DNA of 64,000 nt from Paenibacillus yonginensis (GCF_001685395.1 NZ_CP014167.1:4658001-4722000), one strand, 5' to 3'; positions 37,153 through 46,551 are shown, counted from the first letter of the stretch. Notes: generated from the letters alone by a model not told the origin. Translations and numbers: made by a program.

Positions 37153-38331
37153 TTAAATGGAACTGGTCCATCCCGGATTCTGAAGACGCCATTCTTTGAA
37201 CCAGGAGGCTGCTTTGGCAGGAACGTTAATTCCCAGATCCTGCTCAAATAGCAGGGACAATTTATTGTACTGATCTTCCACCGCCTGAAGTTCCCCCAAG
37301 CGGCTGAAGATCTTCATCAGTCCAAGATGCCCCTCCTCGGAATAGGGGTTGATAATAACAATTTTTTGGAACAGCTTCAAAGCCTCCGCATATTTCCTTC
37401 GTGCGGCGTAGAAGTCGGCCAGCTCTATAGCGTGATTCATCCATAAAGCGCGAAGCCTCTGTTGCTCGCCCGCTGCCCAAGGATAATCGTATTCGCCAAA
37501 ATAGTCGCCTGTATACCAATCGGACCAGCCTTGATGGTCCGCAGCATTTTGATCCTTAATTTCAGGAGCACTAAGAATTCCGTTCTCTAGTACATCCACA
37601 TCTACCGCGATATTCCCCAATTGAAGGACATAACCTTCATTGCCGGGTTTATTGATGATTTCCGCTTGAATGCGGGCTTGCTTCAAACATTGGCGTACAT
37701 GATAAATAGTGGTGTATAAATGAGTCGAAGCCTTTTTGAAATCATATTCCGGCCAAAACTGCTGGAGCAGAGCATCCTTACTGACGAACCGGTTGCGGTT
37801 ATGCAGCAGATAAGCGAATAACTCCTGCGCTTTACTCGTCCGCCACCGGAGAGGAATTTCGGAGCGGGCCGAGGGATCTTGAGCAGCCGAAATTAGGCGC
37901 AGGCTGTGGAAGCAGCAAAATATCCGTTCTTCAGCCCCGGCTTCCTGCTGCTCCTGTTGCGAATGAAGGGACAGTCTATCAGCTAGTCTTTGGATCGTTT
38001 TCTCCAAACGGGATTTCTGGACCGGCTTCAATACATAGTCCAGCGCGTTCAGTTCAAAGGCTTCAATCGCATAGGCATCGTAGGCCGTGACAAAAACAAC
38101 ATTCGCTTCAGGGCAAGCTTGCTGCAGCATTTCCGCGGCCTGCATACCATTTAGCCCGGGCATGGCAATATCCAGGAAAATGACGTTTGGATTATATTCG
38201 GATGCGATTGTAATGGCTTGAACAGGATCTGTATAACTTTCAATGGATTCTATATCCGGAAGCTGCCATAACAGATTCTCCAGGTGCCTAAGCGCCAGGT
38301 TCTCGTCATCAATCAGTAGCGCGCGAATCAT
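37153..38331 (-). CDS. Response regulator with winged-helix and BTAD (SARP-like) domain
   Basis: 392 residues: receiver (1-120; acidic pair DD8-9, phospho-Asp54 in VIFLDIAMPG, Lys in LKPVQKS), an OmpR-type winged helix with SKAQELFAYLLHNRNRFV and a BTAD/TPR-like C-terminus (about 230-390). It follows the giant hybrid kinase in the same direction (88 bases) and precedes the sortase, so the signal system probably controls adhesin display. The partner relation is inferred from position. Confidence 0.9.
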   Translation of the reverse strand: MIRALLIDDENLALRHLENLLWQLPDIESIESYTDPVQAITIASEYNPNVIFLDIAMPGLNGMQAAEMLQQACPEANVVFVTAYDAYAIEAFELNALDYVLKPVQKSRLEKTIQRLADRLSLHSQQEQQEAGAEERIFCCFHSLRLISAAQDPSARSEIPLRWRTSKAQELFAYLLHNRNRFVSKDALLQQFWPEYDFKKASTHLYTTIYHVRQCLKQARIQAEIINKPGNEGYVLQLGNIAVDVDVLENGILSAPEIKDQNAADHQGWSDWYTGDYFGEYDYPWAAGEQQRLRALWMNHAIELADFYAARRKYAEALKLFQKIVIINPYSEEGHLGLMKIFSRLGELQAVEDQYNKLSLLFEQDLGINVPAKAASWFKEWRLQNPGWTSSI

Positions 38332-38418
38332 GCGAGTATCACTCTCCGTGACTTATAACAGTAGACAATCAACAGGATAATTGCTCCAATAGTTTAATAG
38401 TATAACATGTTTAAAAAT

Positions 38419-41400
38419 TTAATCATCTTTTTCCTTTCGTTTTGGAACTGAGAAGGAAACCCGGGTGCCCTGCCCCTTCGCGCTGGAGATGGACAGGCCA
38501 TGTCCAAACAGCTTTTGGAGTCTCCGGTTTGTATTACGAAGCCCAATTCCCCTTCCAGGACTGTTAGGCGATGAGGCAAGCAGCTCTTTCACCTCGAATT
38601 CCTCCATGCCGACCCCATCATCCGAGACGACAAAAAGGGTATATTCTGCATGTTCAGTAATTACGATGTCCACACTGCCTCCGCTGGAGCGGGCCAAAAC
38701 GCCGTGCCTCAGGGCATTCTCAACCAAAGGCTGAAGTGAGAGCGGCGGCAGCTTCAGAAGTGGATCGACTGCCGGGTCTATGGAAAAGGAGACGTTGAGC
38801 CGGCCCTCAAAACGTTCGCTCTGAATATAGGCATATGAGCGGACCAGTTCCAATTCATACTCCAGCGGAACAAGTTCTTCTACATTCCAGAAATCAAAGC
38901 TGATTCTCAAATAAGAGCTGAAAGCATCAATCAGCCTGTTCATTCTATCCGTATCAATGCTGCTTAATGCCGTAATTGAATTTAGCGTATTAAACAGGAA
39001 ATGCGGTTCGATCTGCGCCTGCAGATAGGCAGCTTCCATGTGTAGATGCTCTTCAATGCTTCTCTTCAAATCGCTTAAGGCTTTGACCCGGTATTTCAGT
39101 TCCAGCGCATCCACCGGCTTGGACACATAGTCGTTTGCGCCAGCGGTAAAGCCGGAATAAATATCTTCCGGACGATTCCGGGCAGTCAGCAAGAGAACGG
39201 GCAGCTCGGATAAGGAAAATCGTTGACGTATGATCCTCACCAGCTCATAGCCCGACATGTGGGGCATCATGACATCGGCGATCACGAGATCCCACTTGGT
39301 TTCATTCAGCTTGGTTAGCGCTTCGCTTCCGCTTAAGACGGAGGTTATATGATAATGGTCCGGCGAAAGAATTTTCTCCAGAATTCTTAAATTAACAGGA
39401 TCGTCGTCTACAGCAAGAATTCGGTATTTGGCCGAGAAAGTCTCAGCGGAGTTCCCGTTTTGATAAAATTCAGACGCCGCCGCGGTTTCCTCGCTTGTCC
39501 CAAGCGTTGCTTCCTGTTTGGGTGTTCCGGGCAACAGGAACAAAGAGGACTGAAACGGCCTTGTCTGTTCTCCGGCCATTTCGTAATCTCTAGCGTTGGA
39601 GGAAGTGTCTCGCTCCACTGAAATAGGCAGGGAGAAGCTGAAGGTGGAGCCTATTCCGGGGGAGGATTGAAGGCGTAAAGCCCCTCCGTGCAGCTTGACC
39701 AGCATTTGGCTGATGCTCAGGCCAAGACCAATTCCGCCATGTATTTCAGAAAGCTCCTGCTCTCCTTGAGCATAGGCATCAAAAATCCGGAACTGTTCAG
39801 ATTCCCCGATTCCGGGGCCGGTATCGGCTACGTGAATGAAGGCTGTTGTCCCTTCTTCATCTTGAGTAGCGTATATGCGAATAATCCCTTCTTGAGTGAA
39901 TTTAATGGCATTATGGACCAAGTTAAAAAGAACCTGGGTCAGCCTTTTTTCATCCCCGAACACTTTGGGGAAATCATCGCTGATCTCCATCCGTAGTTCG
40001 ACGGATTTTCCGGCAGTTAAATAGTGCAGCATATCCATAACGCCGGAAGCCAGAGATTGCATACTGACTGCGGCTGGATGCAGCTTGATCCGCTGCTCGC
40101 GGAGCTGGACCAGGTCGAGCAGATCGTTAACGAGCAGCGCCATTCGCCGTCCTACCTGGGTAAGCAGCGTCAACTCTTTCCTGTCCTCGCCGGTCAGCAT
40201 GCTTTGCTTGCTGTTTAACACGGATTCCGCGATATTGATCATTCCGTGCAGCGGGGTGCGCAGCTCATGAGAGGTGTTGGCAAGGAATTGGTCTTTGGTT
40301 TTATCGGCCTCCTGAAGCTGATGTGCAAGCTCCTCCGTTTTCCTAACAGACTTGAAATATCTCACAAACCAGTAAGTACCCAGTCCAAGAAAGGCGAACA
40401 GGATGTCAAACGGGTAAAAAGCCAGGGGTGCCATATTATGACCTTTAAGTACTCCCCATATCGAACTTGAGGTCAGGCTGCATGCCGCGAGCAGCAGAAA
40501 AATAGCGCTGCTGTCCGTTCGAATGACGTAACGGAACAAAGGAACAGGAAGTCCCAAAATGGTGCCGGAGATGAAAATAGTAAATAACAGTCTGTCCAGG
40601 TTAGTAGGATTAAAGGGCGATAGCAGCGTAAACAGCATAAATATTCCAGCAGGAATAATATATAGGAGAAAAAACTTCCTCCACTTGAGTTCAACAAACC
40701 AGAACGCAGTAATGAAGACCAGCATTAAAGAAGTGCCCGTATAAGAGATGATCCTGAGCTTCTGAAACCAAAAATAATTAATAGGCAGCCATATTAAGAG
40801 CAGTTTATCATCATCAAGAGAAATGCCTAGGGTTGAAAAAAGCATCAAAAGGATAAAAAACAGCAGCAGAGTCTGCTTCCGGTTAAATATATAAATAATA
40901 GCCATATATAAGGTATGCAGAATCATGACCACAAGGATGACAAGCTCGAAACCTACAGAATACAAACGTTCGGAATCCGCCTTGGACTGGGTTCCAAGCT
41001 TGATGGAATGAATAATTCCTCCTTCTGCCGGCGAGTCGAAATTGCTGGCGAGAATCAGCAGATCGATCTGATGATCGAGTGGTTCGAGCACTGCAGAATA
41101 AGTAATGTCTTTGGGTGTATACTGTTCAGGCGTTTCGGCCGGGTGTCCAAATTTAGCGATCTGCTCCCCGTTGGCATAGACCTCCGAGGAAGCCTTAATG
41201 CTGTTAATCAAAATTTCGTAAGGCTCTTTAAGTTCCTCCGATGTCAAAATTTTTAGATGATAGGTTCCGTAACCGTAAGCCGAATCTCCATCAAAGGAAG
41301 AAGCCCAATTGCCGGGAACTTCAATGAGTTCCGGGTTATCCGGAATTTGAATTTGGCCATTCTGCGGCCGCAGAAGCTGATTGGGGAAGAAGTCCCACTC

Positions 41401-41577
41401 CCCGTCAAGAGTGATGGTTGGCCGGTCCTTAAGCGGCCAATTTCGAAGATCCAGGACGCCATTTGTGACATGCGGCTGGTCGCCCGGATTGTGGGCGGCG
41501 TTCCATAACAAATGAAATCCGGTAAGAACAAGAAGAAAAGTGACAAGAATCAGACAAGTTTTTTTTATTGACATCAT
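38419..41577 (-). CDS. Hybrid sensor kinase with two kinase modules and internal receiver
   Basis: About 1052 residues. An N-terminal signal/helix is followed by an extracellular galactose-binding-like sensor (about 50-190), seven membrane helices (7TMR-DISM type, about 205-400), HisKA with His440 (ANTSHELRTPLHG), HATPase (VHNAIKFTQ, DTGPGIG), a receiver with Asp771 (IADVMMPHMSG), and then a second LytS/YesM-type kinase with His862 (QIEPHFLFNT) and its own ATPase (LVENALRHG, DDGVGMEE). Residue numbers count from the open frame at 41586; ATG at 41577 or 41574 starts MMSIKKTC. Two different histidine kinases in one chain is an unusual relay design. Confidence 0.9.
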   Translation of the reverse strand: MMSIKKTCLILVTFLLVLTGFHLLWNAAHNPGDQPHVTNGVLDLRNWPLKDRPTITLDGEWDFFPNQLLRPQNGQIQIPDNPELIEVPGNWASSFDGDSAYGYGTYHLKILTSEELKEPYEILINSIKASSEVYANGEQIAKFGHPAETPEQYTPKDITYSAVLEPLDHQIDLLILASNFDSPAEGGIIHSIKLGTQSKADSERLYSVGFELVILVVMILHTLYMAIIYIFNRKQTLLLFFILLMLFSTLGISLDDDKLLLIWLPINYFWFQKLRIISYTGTSLMLVFITAFWFVELKWRKFFLLYIIPAGIFMLFTLLSPFNPTNLDRLLFTIFISGTILGLPVPLFRYVIRTDSSAIFLLLAACSLTSSSIWGVLKGHNMAPLAFYPFDILFAFLGLGTYWFVRYFKSVRKTEELAHQLQEADKTKDQFLANTSHELRTPLHGMINIAESVLNSKQSMLTGEDRKELTLLTQVGRRMALLVNDLLDLVQLREQRIKLHPAAVSMQSLASGVMDMLHYLTAGKSVELRMEISDDFPKVFGDEKRLTQVLFNLVHNAIKFTQEGIIRIYATQDEEGTTAFIHVADTGPGIGESEQFRIFDAYAQGEQELSEIHGGIGLGLSISQMLVKLHGGALRLQSSPGIGSTFSFSLPISVERDTSSNARDYEMAGEQTRPFQSSLFLLPGTPKQEATLGTSEETAAASEFYQNGNSAETFSAKYRILAVDDDPVNLRILEKILSPDHYHITSVLSGSEALTKLNETKWDLVIADVMMPHMSGYELVRIIRQRFSLSELPVLLLTARNRPEDIYSGFTAGANDYVSKPVDALELKYRVKALSDLKRSIEEHLHMEAAYLQAQIEPHFLFNTLNSITALSSIDTDRMNRLIDAFSSYLRISFDFWNVEELVPLEYELELVRSYAYIQSERFEGRLNVSFSIDPAVDPLLKLPPLSLQPLVENALRHGVLARSSGGSVDIVITEHAEYTLFVVSDDGVGMEEFEVKELLASSPNSPGRGIGLRNTNRRLQKLFGHGLSISSAKGQGTRVSFSVPKRKEKDD

Positions 41578-41704
41578 AACAGCCAATTATTTCGACAATA
41601 AGAGTGTAATTCCTGCATAGGATAGAAATCGTCCTAGACAAAATAAAAAGACAATTCCACGTTGATCCGCAGGAACTGTCTAGATGAAAGGCCTAACACC
41701 GCTT

Positions 41705-42499
41705 TCACGCTTTTACCGCTACCAGTGTAAATGTCTTGGGAATGCCTTTGTCGAAGACGTCGGACGACAGGTTCGGAAGTTCTTCCAGGAGGCGGAGATA
41801 CAGGCCGGCTGAAGCCACAGCGGTCACGATTTCGCCGAGATTCCAGTGGCGGAGCATCACTTTTTGCACCTCCGGCTGTTTGCTGTCGTCCGGCAGGAAT
41901 TTAAAGAAGGAAATTTCAGTTTCCTTTAAAGAGGAATCAAAATAATCGCCGTCCACCTTATGTTTGCGGATGTTGGCTGTTGTCCCTCGGGAGGAGATCA
42001 GTTTGGTCGATACGGGATGGAAGTCCTGTAGCACCAGCTTGCCACCTTCGCCCAGCAGAACGCGTACGACTTCAAACAACGGAACCAGATCGGTGAAATA
42101 ATGCAGGATGCCAAACTCCATAAAAACGATGTCATAGTCGCCGGTGAGCGTTTCTTCCGGAAGGTCAAGCACATCAGAGACAACGTATTGCAGGGGAACG
42201 CCTGCAGCTGCAGCGAGCTCTAAAGCGTAGTGTTTGTTCTCCTCCGAGAAATCGGCGACGGTAACGTCTGCGCCGAGCAGGGCAAGGGCTACGGCTTTAT
42301 TGCCGCCTGAACCCATCAGGTTGATGATTTTTTTGCCGGAGACCTCGCCCATGTAATCCAGCACCTTGCCCAGCCGTTTCTCCGGCGCGCTGCGCAGCTT
42401 GGCTGCGGCCTCCTCCGGAGTGCCGAAACGCTGTGACCAGGCGGCGTAAGTACCGGTGTTCCAGGCTTTATGATTCTGCTGATATTGCTGCTCCTCCAC
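41705..42499 (-). CDS. Class I SAM-dependent methyltransferase
   Basis: 264 residues from GTG at 42499, which has AAGGAGGA 5-6 bases upstream; the frame open to 42637 has no start signal. Motif I is INLMGSGGNKAVALALLGA, followed by the acidic VTVADFSEEN and the post-motif IVFMEFGILHYF. The substrate is unknown; the composition is typical of small-molecule methyltransferases. Confidence 0.88.
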   Translation of the reverse strand: MEEQQYQQNHKAWNTGTYAAWSQRFGTPEEAAAKLRSAPEKRLGKVLDYMGEVSGKKIINLMGSGGNKAVALALLGADVTVADFSEENKHYALELAAAAGVPLQYVVSDVLDLPEETLTGDYDIVFMEFGILHYFTDLVPLFEVVRVLLGEGGKLVLQDFHPVSTKLISSRGTTANIRKHKVDGDYFDSSLKETEISFFKFLPDDSKQPEVQKVMLRHWNLGEIVTAVASAGLYLRLLEELPNLSSDVFDKGIPKTFTLVAVKA

Positions 42500-42965
42500 G
42501 TAAATCCTCCTTAAAATGGACGTAAGCGCCAACCAATAACTGCTTGGCTGACGCTTACTGTTTGTATGGTTAACCGTACCTTCTGTACACGTAAAAAGGC
42601 ACCTGGTTCCTTCCAAGGCTAAAACCTTCAATCTCAAACTTCTAAAACAACAAAAGCCCTACCTCTCTTCTGTCCTTGCGGCTCCGATGACCGCGCCAGT
42701 GTGAATCAGAAACTGCTTAAATTCATACTCTTAGGGTTCATCAAATAGGAATTTATATACCGGAAACGGTATTCAAGGAGGGTTGAAGCCAAATGAGGAA
42801 TTCAAACTAACGTTAACATACTAAATATAAATTATACATTCTGGGATGAAATAAGTCAAGAGTTATATGTGTGTAAAAAATGTTTACTGCATAGGCCAAA
42901 CCGGTTAATGGTAATAATAGGAGTAAATCGAAATTAGGGTCTGATGAACAAGGAGGCGAGCGGAT
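42500..42965. other. Intergenic region without clear gene
   Basis: 466 bases between a methyltransferase start and a small membrane gene. I see no coding frame. It holds an imperfect inverted repeat around 42515-42565 (GTAAGCGCCAAC / GGCTGACGCTTAC) and, near 42910-42960, the probable promoter of the small gene. Confidence 0.5.
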
Positions 42966-43079
42966 ATGAATGAACATTTTTGGTACATTGTAATTCTGGG
43001 CCTGGTTGGTGTGATCGGCATTGTAGGTGTAGGCTGGTTTATGGTGATGCTGGGCCGTGAAGAACGCGGGGCGCGCTAA
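42966..43079 (+). CDS. 37-residue single-helix membrane protein
   Basis: A very short gene: MNEHFWYIV then one glycine-rich membrane helix and a charged end (GREERGAR). AAGGAGG lies about 10 bases before the ATG and a terminator follows, so it is a real transcription unit. Function unknown. Confidence 0.7.
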   Translation: MNEHFWYIVILGLVGVIGIVGVGWFMVMLGREERGAR

Positions 43080-43113
43080 TGGGTAAGTCAGATCGAACCT
43101 TATAGCATCGGAA

Positions 43114-43148
43114 GGCTGTTGTTCTCTGAGGAGAGCGGCGGCCTTTTT
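43114..43148 (+). terminator. Rho-independent terminator
   Basis: GGCTGTTGTTCTC pairs with GAGAGCGGCGGCC, then TTTTT. Confidence 0.8.
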
Positions 43149-43361
43149 ATTTGGTCGATTTTCGGACGGGGAGGAGAGAAACTGGGATAAGCCGGATAAA
43201 TGTGATCGGCTGTGAGCCTCGCCAGGTACGTTTGCGGGAAAGCAGAAGATCAAACGAATGGAAGGGGAAAGTTGATCACGGAAATAAAGGACTGCAGGTG
43301 TGGGGCGAAGAAATATTAAGATGCACAAGGGTTCGTGAATATGCGGGATACGGTGACAATT

Positions 43362-43424
43362 ATGAAGTTCGGGGATAAGGCATTAAGAGCCATTTATGCG
43401 AAGTTCGGATAAATGGTGTTAGGT
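43362..43424 (+). other. Left boundary of cassette array, candidate primary attachment site
   Basis: The first cassette starts at GTTAGGT (43418-43424), an exact GTTRRRY core. Immediately before it is an inverted repeat CCATTTAT-N11-ATAAATGG (43390-43416), and GAAGTTCGG occurs twice as a direct repeat (about 43363 and 43400). Integron attI sites also have direct repeats beside a simple core, but no integrase gene is near. The call is inference. Confidence 0.45.
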
Positions 43425-43464
43425 GAAACCAATGCAAGATCATAATTAAGGAGCAGAGCCTACA

Positions 43465-44355
43465 ATGATTGAACCAACTATCGAATCAGTAAATGTTCTA
43501 TTTCAGGAACATCAAATGAATGATGAAATTGTAAGTTTTCAAAGACTATCAGGAACAACTTCTGGATTAGTTTTAAGATTGGAATCAAAGCACGGAAGTA
43601 AATACATCCTGAAATTTGATAATCCAAATCAAATTGAATTAGTTAAGCAACTGATTGATACCTATAAGAACTCAGTATTATTACCGAAAGTCCTTTTATC
43701 AGCCAAAGACAGTTCATATTTTGTTTATACATTCCTCGATGGAACAACTCATTTTAATCGTGGTCCCAAGAGTAATTGGATGAAAATCTTAGTTGTGGAT
43801 TTACTCAACAAATACGTAGAACATAATGAAATAAATACATGGGGAAGAATAGAATACCCACGAGAGACATGGAAAGAATTTAATGAAATAAGTATTGAAG
43901 AAACAAGGATGAATCTAGGGAATGTATTATCAATTGAAGACTATAATTACGTTAAATTAAAAGCAAGAAAACTATTTTATGATGATTCAAAGCAAGGAAA
44001 TAAATATTTGCTACACGGGGATACAGGTGTTCATAACTTTGTCTATAATGATGAAACATTAATTGGAGTAATTGATCCATCACCAATGGTGGGACCAATT
44101 ACTTACGATTTTCTATATGCGTTTTGTTCTTCTCCTGATGATATTAATTCTGAAACATTGTTTGCAGCATCGGATTTACTTGAACATGGCAATAAGGAAA
44201 GAACTAGATTGATTGAAGAAACTCTGATCCATCTATATTGTCGAATAGGGCTCAGTGTACGTCATCATCCGAATGATTTGACCGATTATTTACAAGCCTG
44301 GGGATATTGGAAACAATTATGTAAGCAAATCGAAGAGGGCATTGGCATCATCTAA
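43465..44355 (+). CDS. Cassette 1: APH-like phosphotransferase
   Basis: 296 residues of the aminoglycoside phosphotransferase/choline kinase superfamily. Catalytic loop LLHGDTGVHNF and metal-binding VIDPSPMVGPITYDF are present, as is an N-terminal nucleotide-binding part (SGTTSGLVLRLESKHGSKYILKF). It could phosphorylate an aminoglycoside, another antibiotic or a metabolite; resistance is not shown. AAGGAGCAG precedes the ATG. AT-rich composition contrasts with the host. The stop codon lies inside the core YYYAAC of element A. Confidence 0.85.
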   Translation: MIEPTIESVNVLFQEHQMNDEIVSFQRLSGTTSGLVLRLESKHGSKYILKFDNPNQIELVKQLIDTYKNSVLLPKVLLSAKDSSYFVYTFLDGTTHFNRGPKSNWMKILVVDLLNKYVEHNEINTWGRIEYPRETWKEFNEISIEETRMNLGNVLSIEDYNYVKLKARKLFYDDSKQGNKYLLHGDTGVHNFVYNDETLIGVIDPSPMVGPITYDFLYAFCSSPDDINSETLFAASDLLEHGNKERTRLIEETLIHLYCRIGLSVRHHPNDLTDYLQAWGYWKQLCKQIEEGIGII

Positions 44356-44538
44356 CACCATGTTCACGCATCGGGGCATGCGCCCCTCGGTCCGGCCGGA
44401 GTTAGAAGCGGAATCGGAGAGGCAATTTCAGTAGCAGGGAAGCGAATTCAGCCGGACACATCCTTCTACCTAACCGCATCGCGGCCGCCCCTCCGGGGCT
44501 TAAGGTGGAAGGACGTCGTGAACACAAGAACGTTATAG
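44350..44538 (+). repeat. attC-like element A
   Basis: Ends ATCTAAC and GTTATAG. Closing stem GTTCACG / CGTGAAC. Three arms: GGGGC/GCCCC, GTCCGGC/GCCGGAC, and CCTTC..ACCT/AGGT..GAAGG enclosing the conserved CGCATCGCGGCCG. Confidence 0.85.
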
Positions 44539-44579
44539 GAAATATCCGCAAACACAATAAAACCATCCTGGGGTGAAGC

Positions 44580-44972
44580 ATGGAAGATTGTATCTACTGC
44601 AATATTACTCAAGAAAGTAATCATGAAATTCTATTAGAAAATGATTTGTGTATTTACTCATTAATGAAAGATCAGGAAATACAAGGGGCTGGGATAATTG
44701 TGCCTCGAAGCCACAAGGAAACAGTATTTGATTTGAGCCAGGAAGAGTGGAATGCGACTTATCTGTTACTTCATGAGGTCAAATTCTATATAGACAATAA
44801 ATATAAACCAGATGGATATAATGTGGGTTGGAACTGTGGGTCAGTAGGAGGACAACATATATTTCATTCTCATTTACACGTCATACCAAGATATTCGGAT
44901 GAACCTTATGCAGGCAAAGGAATCCGATATCTATTTAAGAGTGAAATAAATAAAAGGAATGGAAACAGTTAG
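44580..44972 (+). CDS. Cassette 2: HIT family protein
   Basis: 130 residues of the histidine-triad superfamily, nucleotide hydrolases or transferases. The triad is HSHLHVIP in the C-terminal third, preceded by CIYCNI at the start, a Fhit/HINT-type cysteine pair, and the VPRSHKETVFDL helix. GGGGTGAAGC precedes the ATG. Substrate unknown. It is the only gene in its cassette. Confidence 0.88.
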   Translation: MEDCIYCNITQESNHEILLENDLCIYSLMKDQEIQGAGIIVPRSHKETVFDLSQEEWNATYLLLHEVKFYIDNKYKPDGYNVGWNCGSVGGQHIFHSHLHVIPRYSDEPYAGKGIRYLFKSEINKRNGNS

Positions 44973-45007
44973 ACACTTTGTGGGCAATTCAAGAAGGCGG
45001 ATACATC

Positions 45008-45151
45008 TTATAACAATGTGTTCACGCATCGGGCGTCCGCCCTCGATCTGCAGAAGTGGATCCGAAGAAGTAGATGCTGCAGACACATCCATTCCCCTAA
45101 GATAAGAGCTATCTAAGGGGAATGGACGTCGAGAACACAAGAACGTTAGAC
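45008..45151 (+). repeat. attC-like element B
   Basis: Ends TTATAAC and GTTAGAC. Closing stem GTGTTC/GAACAC. Arms GGGCG/CGCCC, TCTGCAG/CTGCAGA, and CCATTCCCCT/AGGGGAATGG. Shortest element; shares arm 3 type with C. Confidence 0.85.
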
Positions 45152-45265
45152 GAAATACTTGCTGTTTAAAACCATAATCAGTTTGTTAATCTGATTGAAA
45201 TAAAGGCTCCGTAATTGAAAGCGGGGTCGATGGAGTAAGGATAAAGGGCATATTGTGAAGGCAAT

Positions 45266-45503
45266 TTCGATGAGGTTGTATAAAGGCTGTATTATACATG
45301 TGAGTTCGAAGAAGCTGTATAAAGAGCCGTAACATACAAGCGAGTTCGATGAAGTTGTATTAAGTTGTATTAAGCAAGCAGATTCAATGAAGTTGTATAA
45401 GGAGCCGTATAATGCAGGCAGATTCGATGAAGCTGTATGAAGGGCGGTATCATGCAAGCAAAGTCAATGAAGCTGTATAAAAGAAGATAGTATTGAAAGT
45501 AAA
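45266..45503 (+). repeat. Cassette 3 cargo: ~40-bp degenerate tandem repeats, no gene
   Basis: Six copies with period about 40, each opening TTCGATGAAGYTGTATAA and continuing with a GAGCCGTATAATGCAAGC-like half. Period is not a multiple of 3 and no + strand frame with a ribosome site exists in 45152-45545. Minus-strand frames are just reading the repeats. The unit looks like a noncoding cassette; the GTATAA runs recur at 52235-52285 in cassette 8. Confidence 0.75.
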
Positions 45504-45545
45504 CCACGGAAGATGAATGTAGCTCCTCAGGAGGGCAAGTACATC

Positions 45546-45691
45546 GTCTAACACCGTATTCACGCGTCGGGGCTATCGCCCCTCGGTTGTCCAGATGTAT
45601 AATCATGGAAGATGCTCAGACAACAAATGACCCAGCCTAAGATAAGAGCTATCTAAGGCTGGGTCATTTCGTGAATACAAGAACGTTATAA
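45546..45691 (+). repeat. attC-like element C
   Basis: Ends GTCTAAC and GTTATAA. Closing stem GTATTCACG/CGTGAATAC. Arms GGGGC/GCCCC, TTGTC/GACAA, and a perfect 14-bp arm AAATGACCCAGCCT/AGGCTGGGTCATTT. Confidence 0.85.
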
Positions 45692-45720
45692 GAAATTGGC
45701 GCAAATCGGAGGAACAATAA

Positions 45721-46350
45721 ATGAATACATACGCACATTTCGTATCAAAAAAGACAACTCAAGGAATTAAAATTTTTAGACATCATACTGAATTTCATTC
45801 ATTTAACGGTCCTGGAAAAGCGATTGGTCTGATTGTAATGATGAATCCAGGGGATGCAAGACCAATTGATGAAATAGAATTTAATAAATTGCAGAATAGT
45901 GAGTATGAAATTCCAAAGCCAATCTTAACAAAACCAGACAATACAATGGCTAAAGTCATGAGAATGGTCCCACAAGCCTATGAATATAATAAGATTTCTC
46001 TTCCTAATAAATATACAATTCATGTTGAGAATATCTTCAATATTAGAGAAAAGAATAATAAGAAAGCAAAGTTGCTTGCAAGAGATTTAGTTCAAGTAAA
46101 CGATCTAATGTTTAAACGAAGAGAATTGAATAATGACTACAATTTTGTTTTTTTCGCTTGGGGGAAGCTGAATGTTGGAATCGATCGTCAACAAGAATTA
46201 CTGAATAGCTTTCCAAATGCAATTATTGTTAATACTTTGAATCACAAAGGAAATATTCTGAATGTAGAGTATCCTGTACACCCTCTATATATGAAAACTG
46301 AGTATTTCTTGGAAGCTACCAAAGGTAAAATAGATAGTCTCTTGGGTTGA
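45721..46350 (+). CDS. Cassette 4: DUF1643 domain protein
   Basis: 209 residues with the DUF1643 pattern: IGLIVMMNPGDARPID near the N-terminus, VENIFNIRE, FFAWGKL and the C-terminal HPLYMK. DUF1643 proteins are common cargo in mobile elements and integron cassettes; their activity is unknown. GGAGGAACAATAA precedes the ATG. Confidence 0.8.
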   Translation: MNTYAHFVSKKTTQGIKIFRHHTEFHSFNGPGKAIGLIVMMNPGDARPIDEIEFNKLQNSEYEIPKPILTKPDNTMAKVMRMVPQAYEYNKISLPNKYTIHVENIFNIREKNNKKAKLLARDLVQVNDLMFKRRELNNDYNFVFFAWGKLNVGIDRQQELLNSFPNAIIVNTLNHKGNILNVEYPVHPLYMKTEYFLEATKGKIDSLLG

Positions 46351-46370
46351 TCGAAGAAGGCGCCAACATC

Positions 46371-46532
46371 TTATAACATAGTATTCACGCTTCGGGCCTG
46401 ACGGCCCTTGGATCGCCAGAAGATAAGAAGCAAGGAAGCGGATCAGGCGATCAACTCCTGCGAGGCTAAGTCTTCGACCCGGCGCTTTCGCGCCTTAAGC
46501 CTCTCGGGTTCGTGAATACGGGAACGTTAGGC
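46371..46532 (+). repeat. attC-like element D
   Basis: Ends TTATAAC and GTTAGGC. Closing stem GTATTCACG/CGTGAATAC. Arms GGGCC/GGCCC, GATCGCC/GGCGATC, and GAGGCT/AGCCTC enclosing GGCGC-TTTC-GCGCC. Confidence 0.85.
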
Positions 46533-46551
46533 GAAATTAATTCTTGCAAGG

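Noticed and set aside
45266..45503. CRISPR array
   Set aside because: Repeats are contiguous and degenerate with no constant repeat/unique spacer alternation and no cas genes.
45146..45606. Minus-strand genes in the repeat cassette
   Set aside because: The frames only read the 40-bp repeats, run through element sequence and lack ribosome sites; all other cargo is on the + strand.
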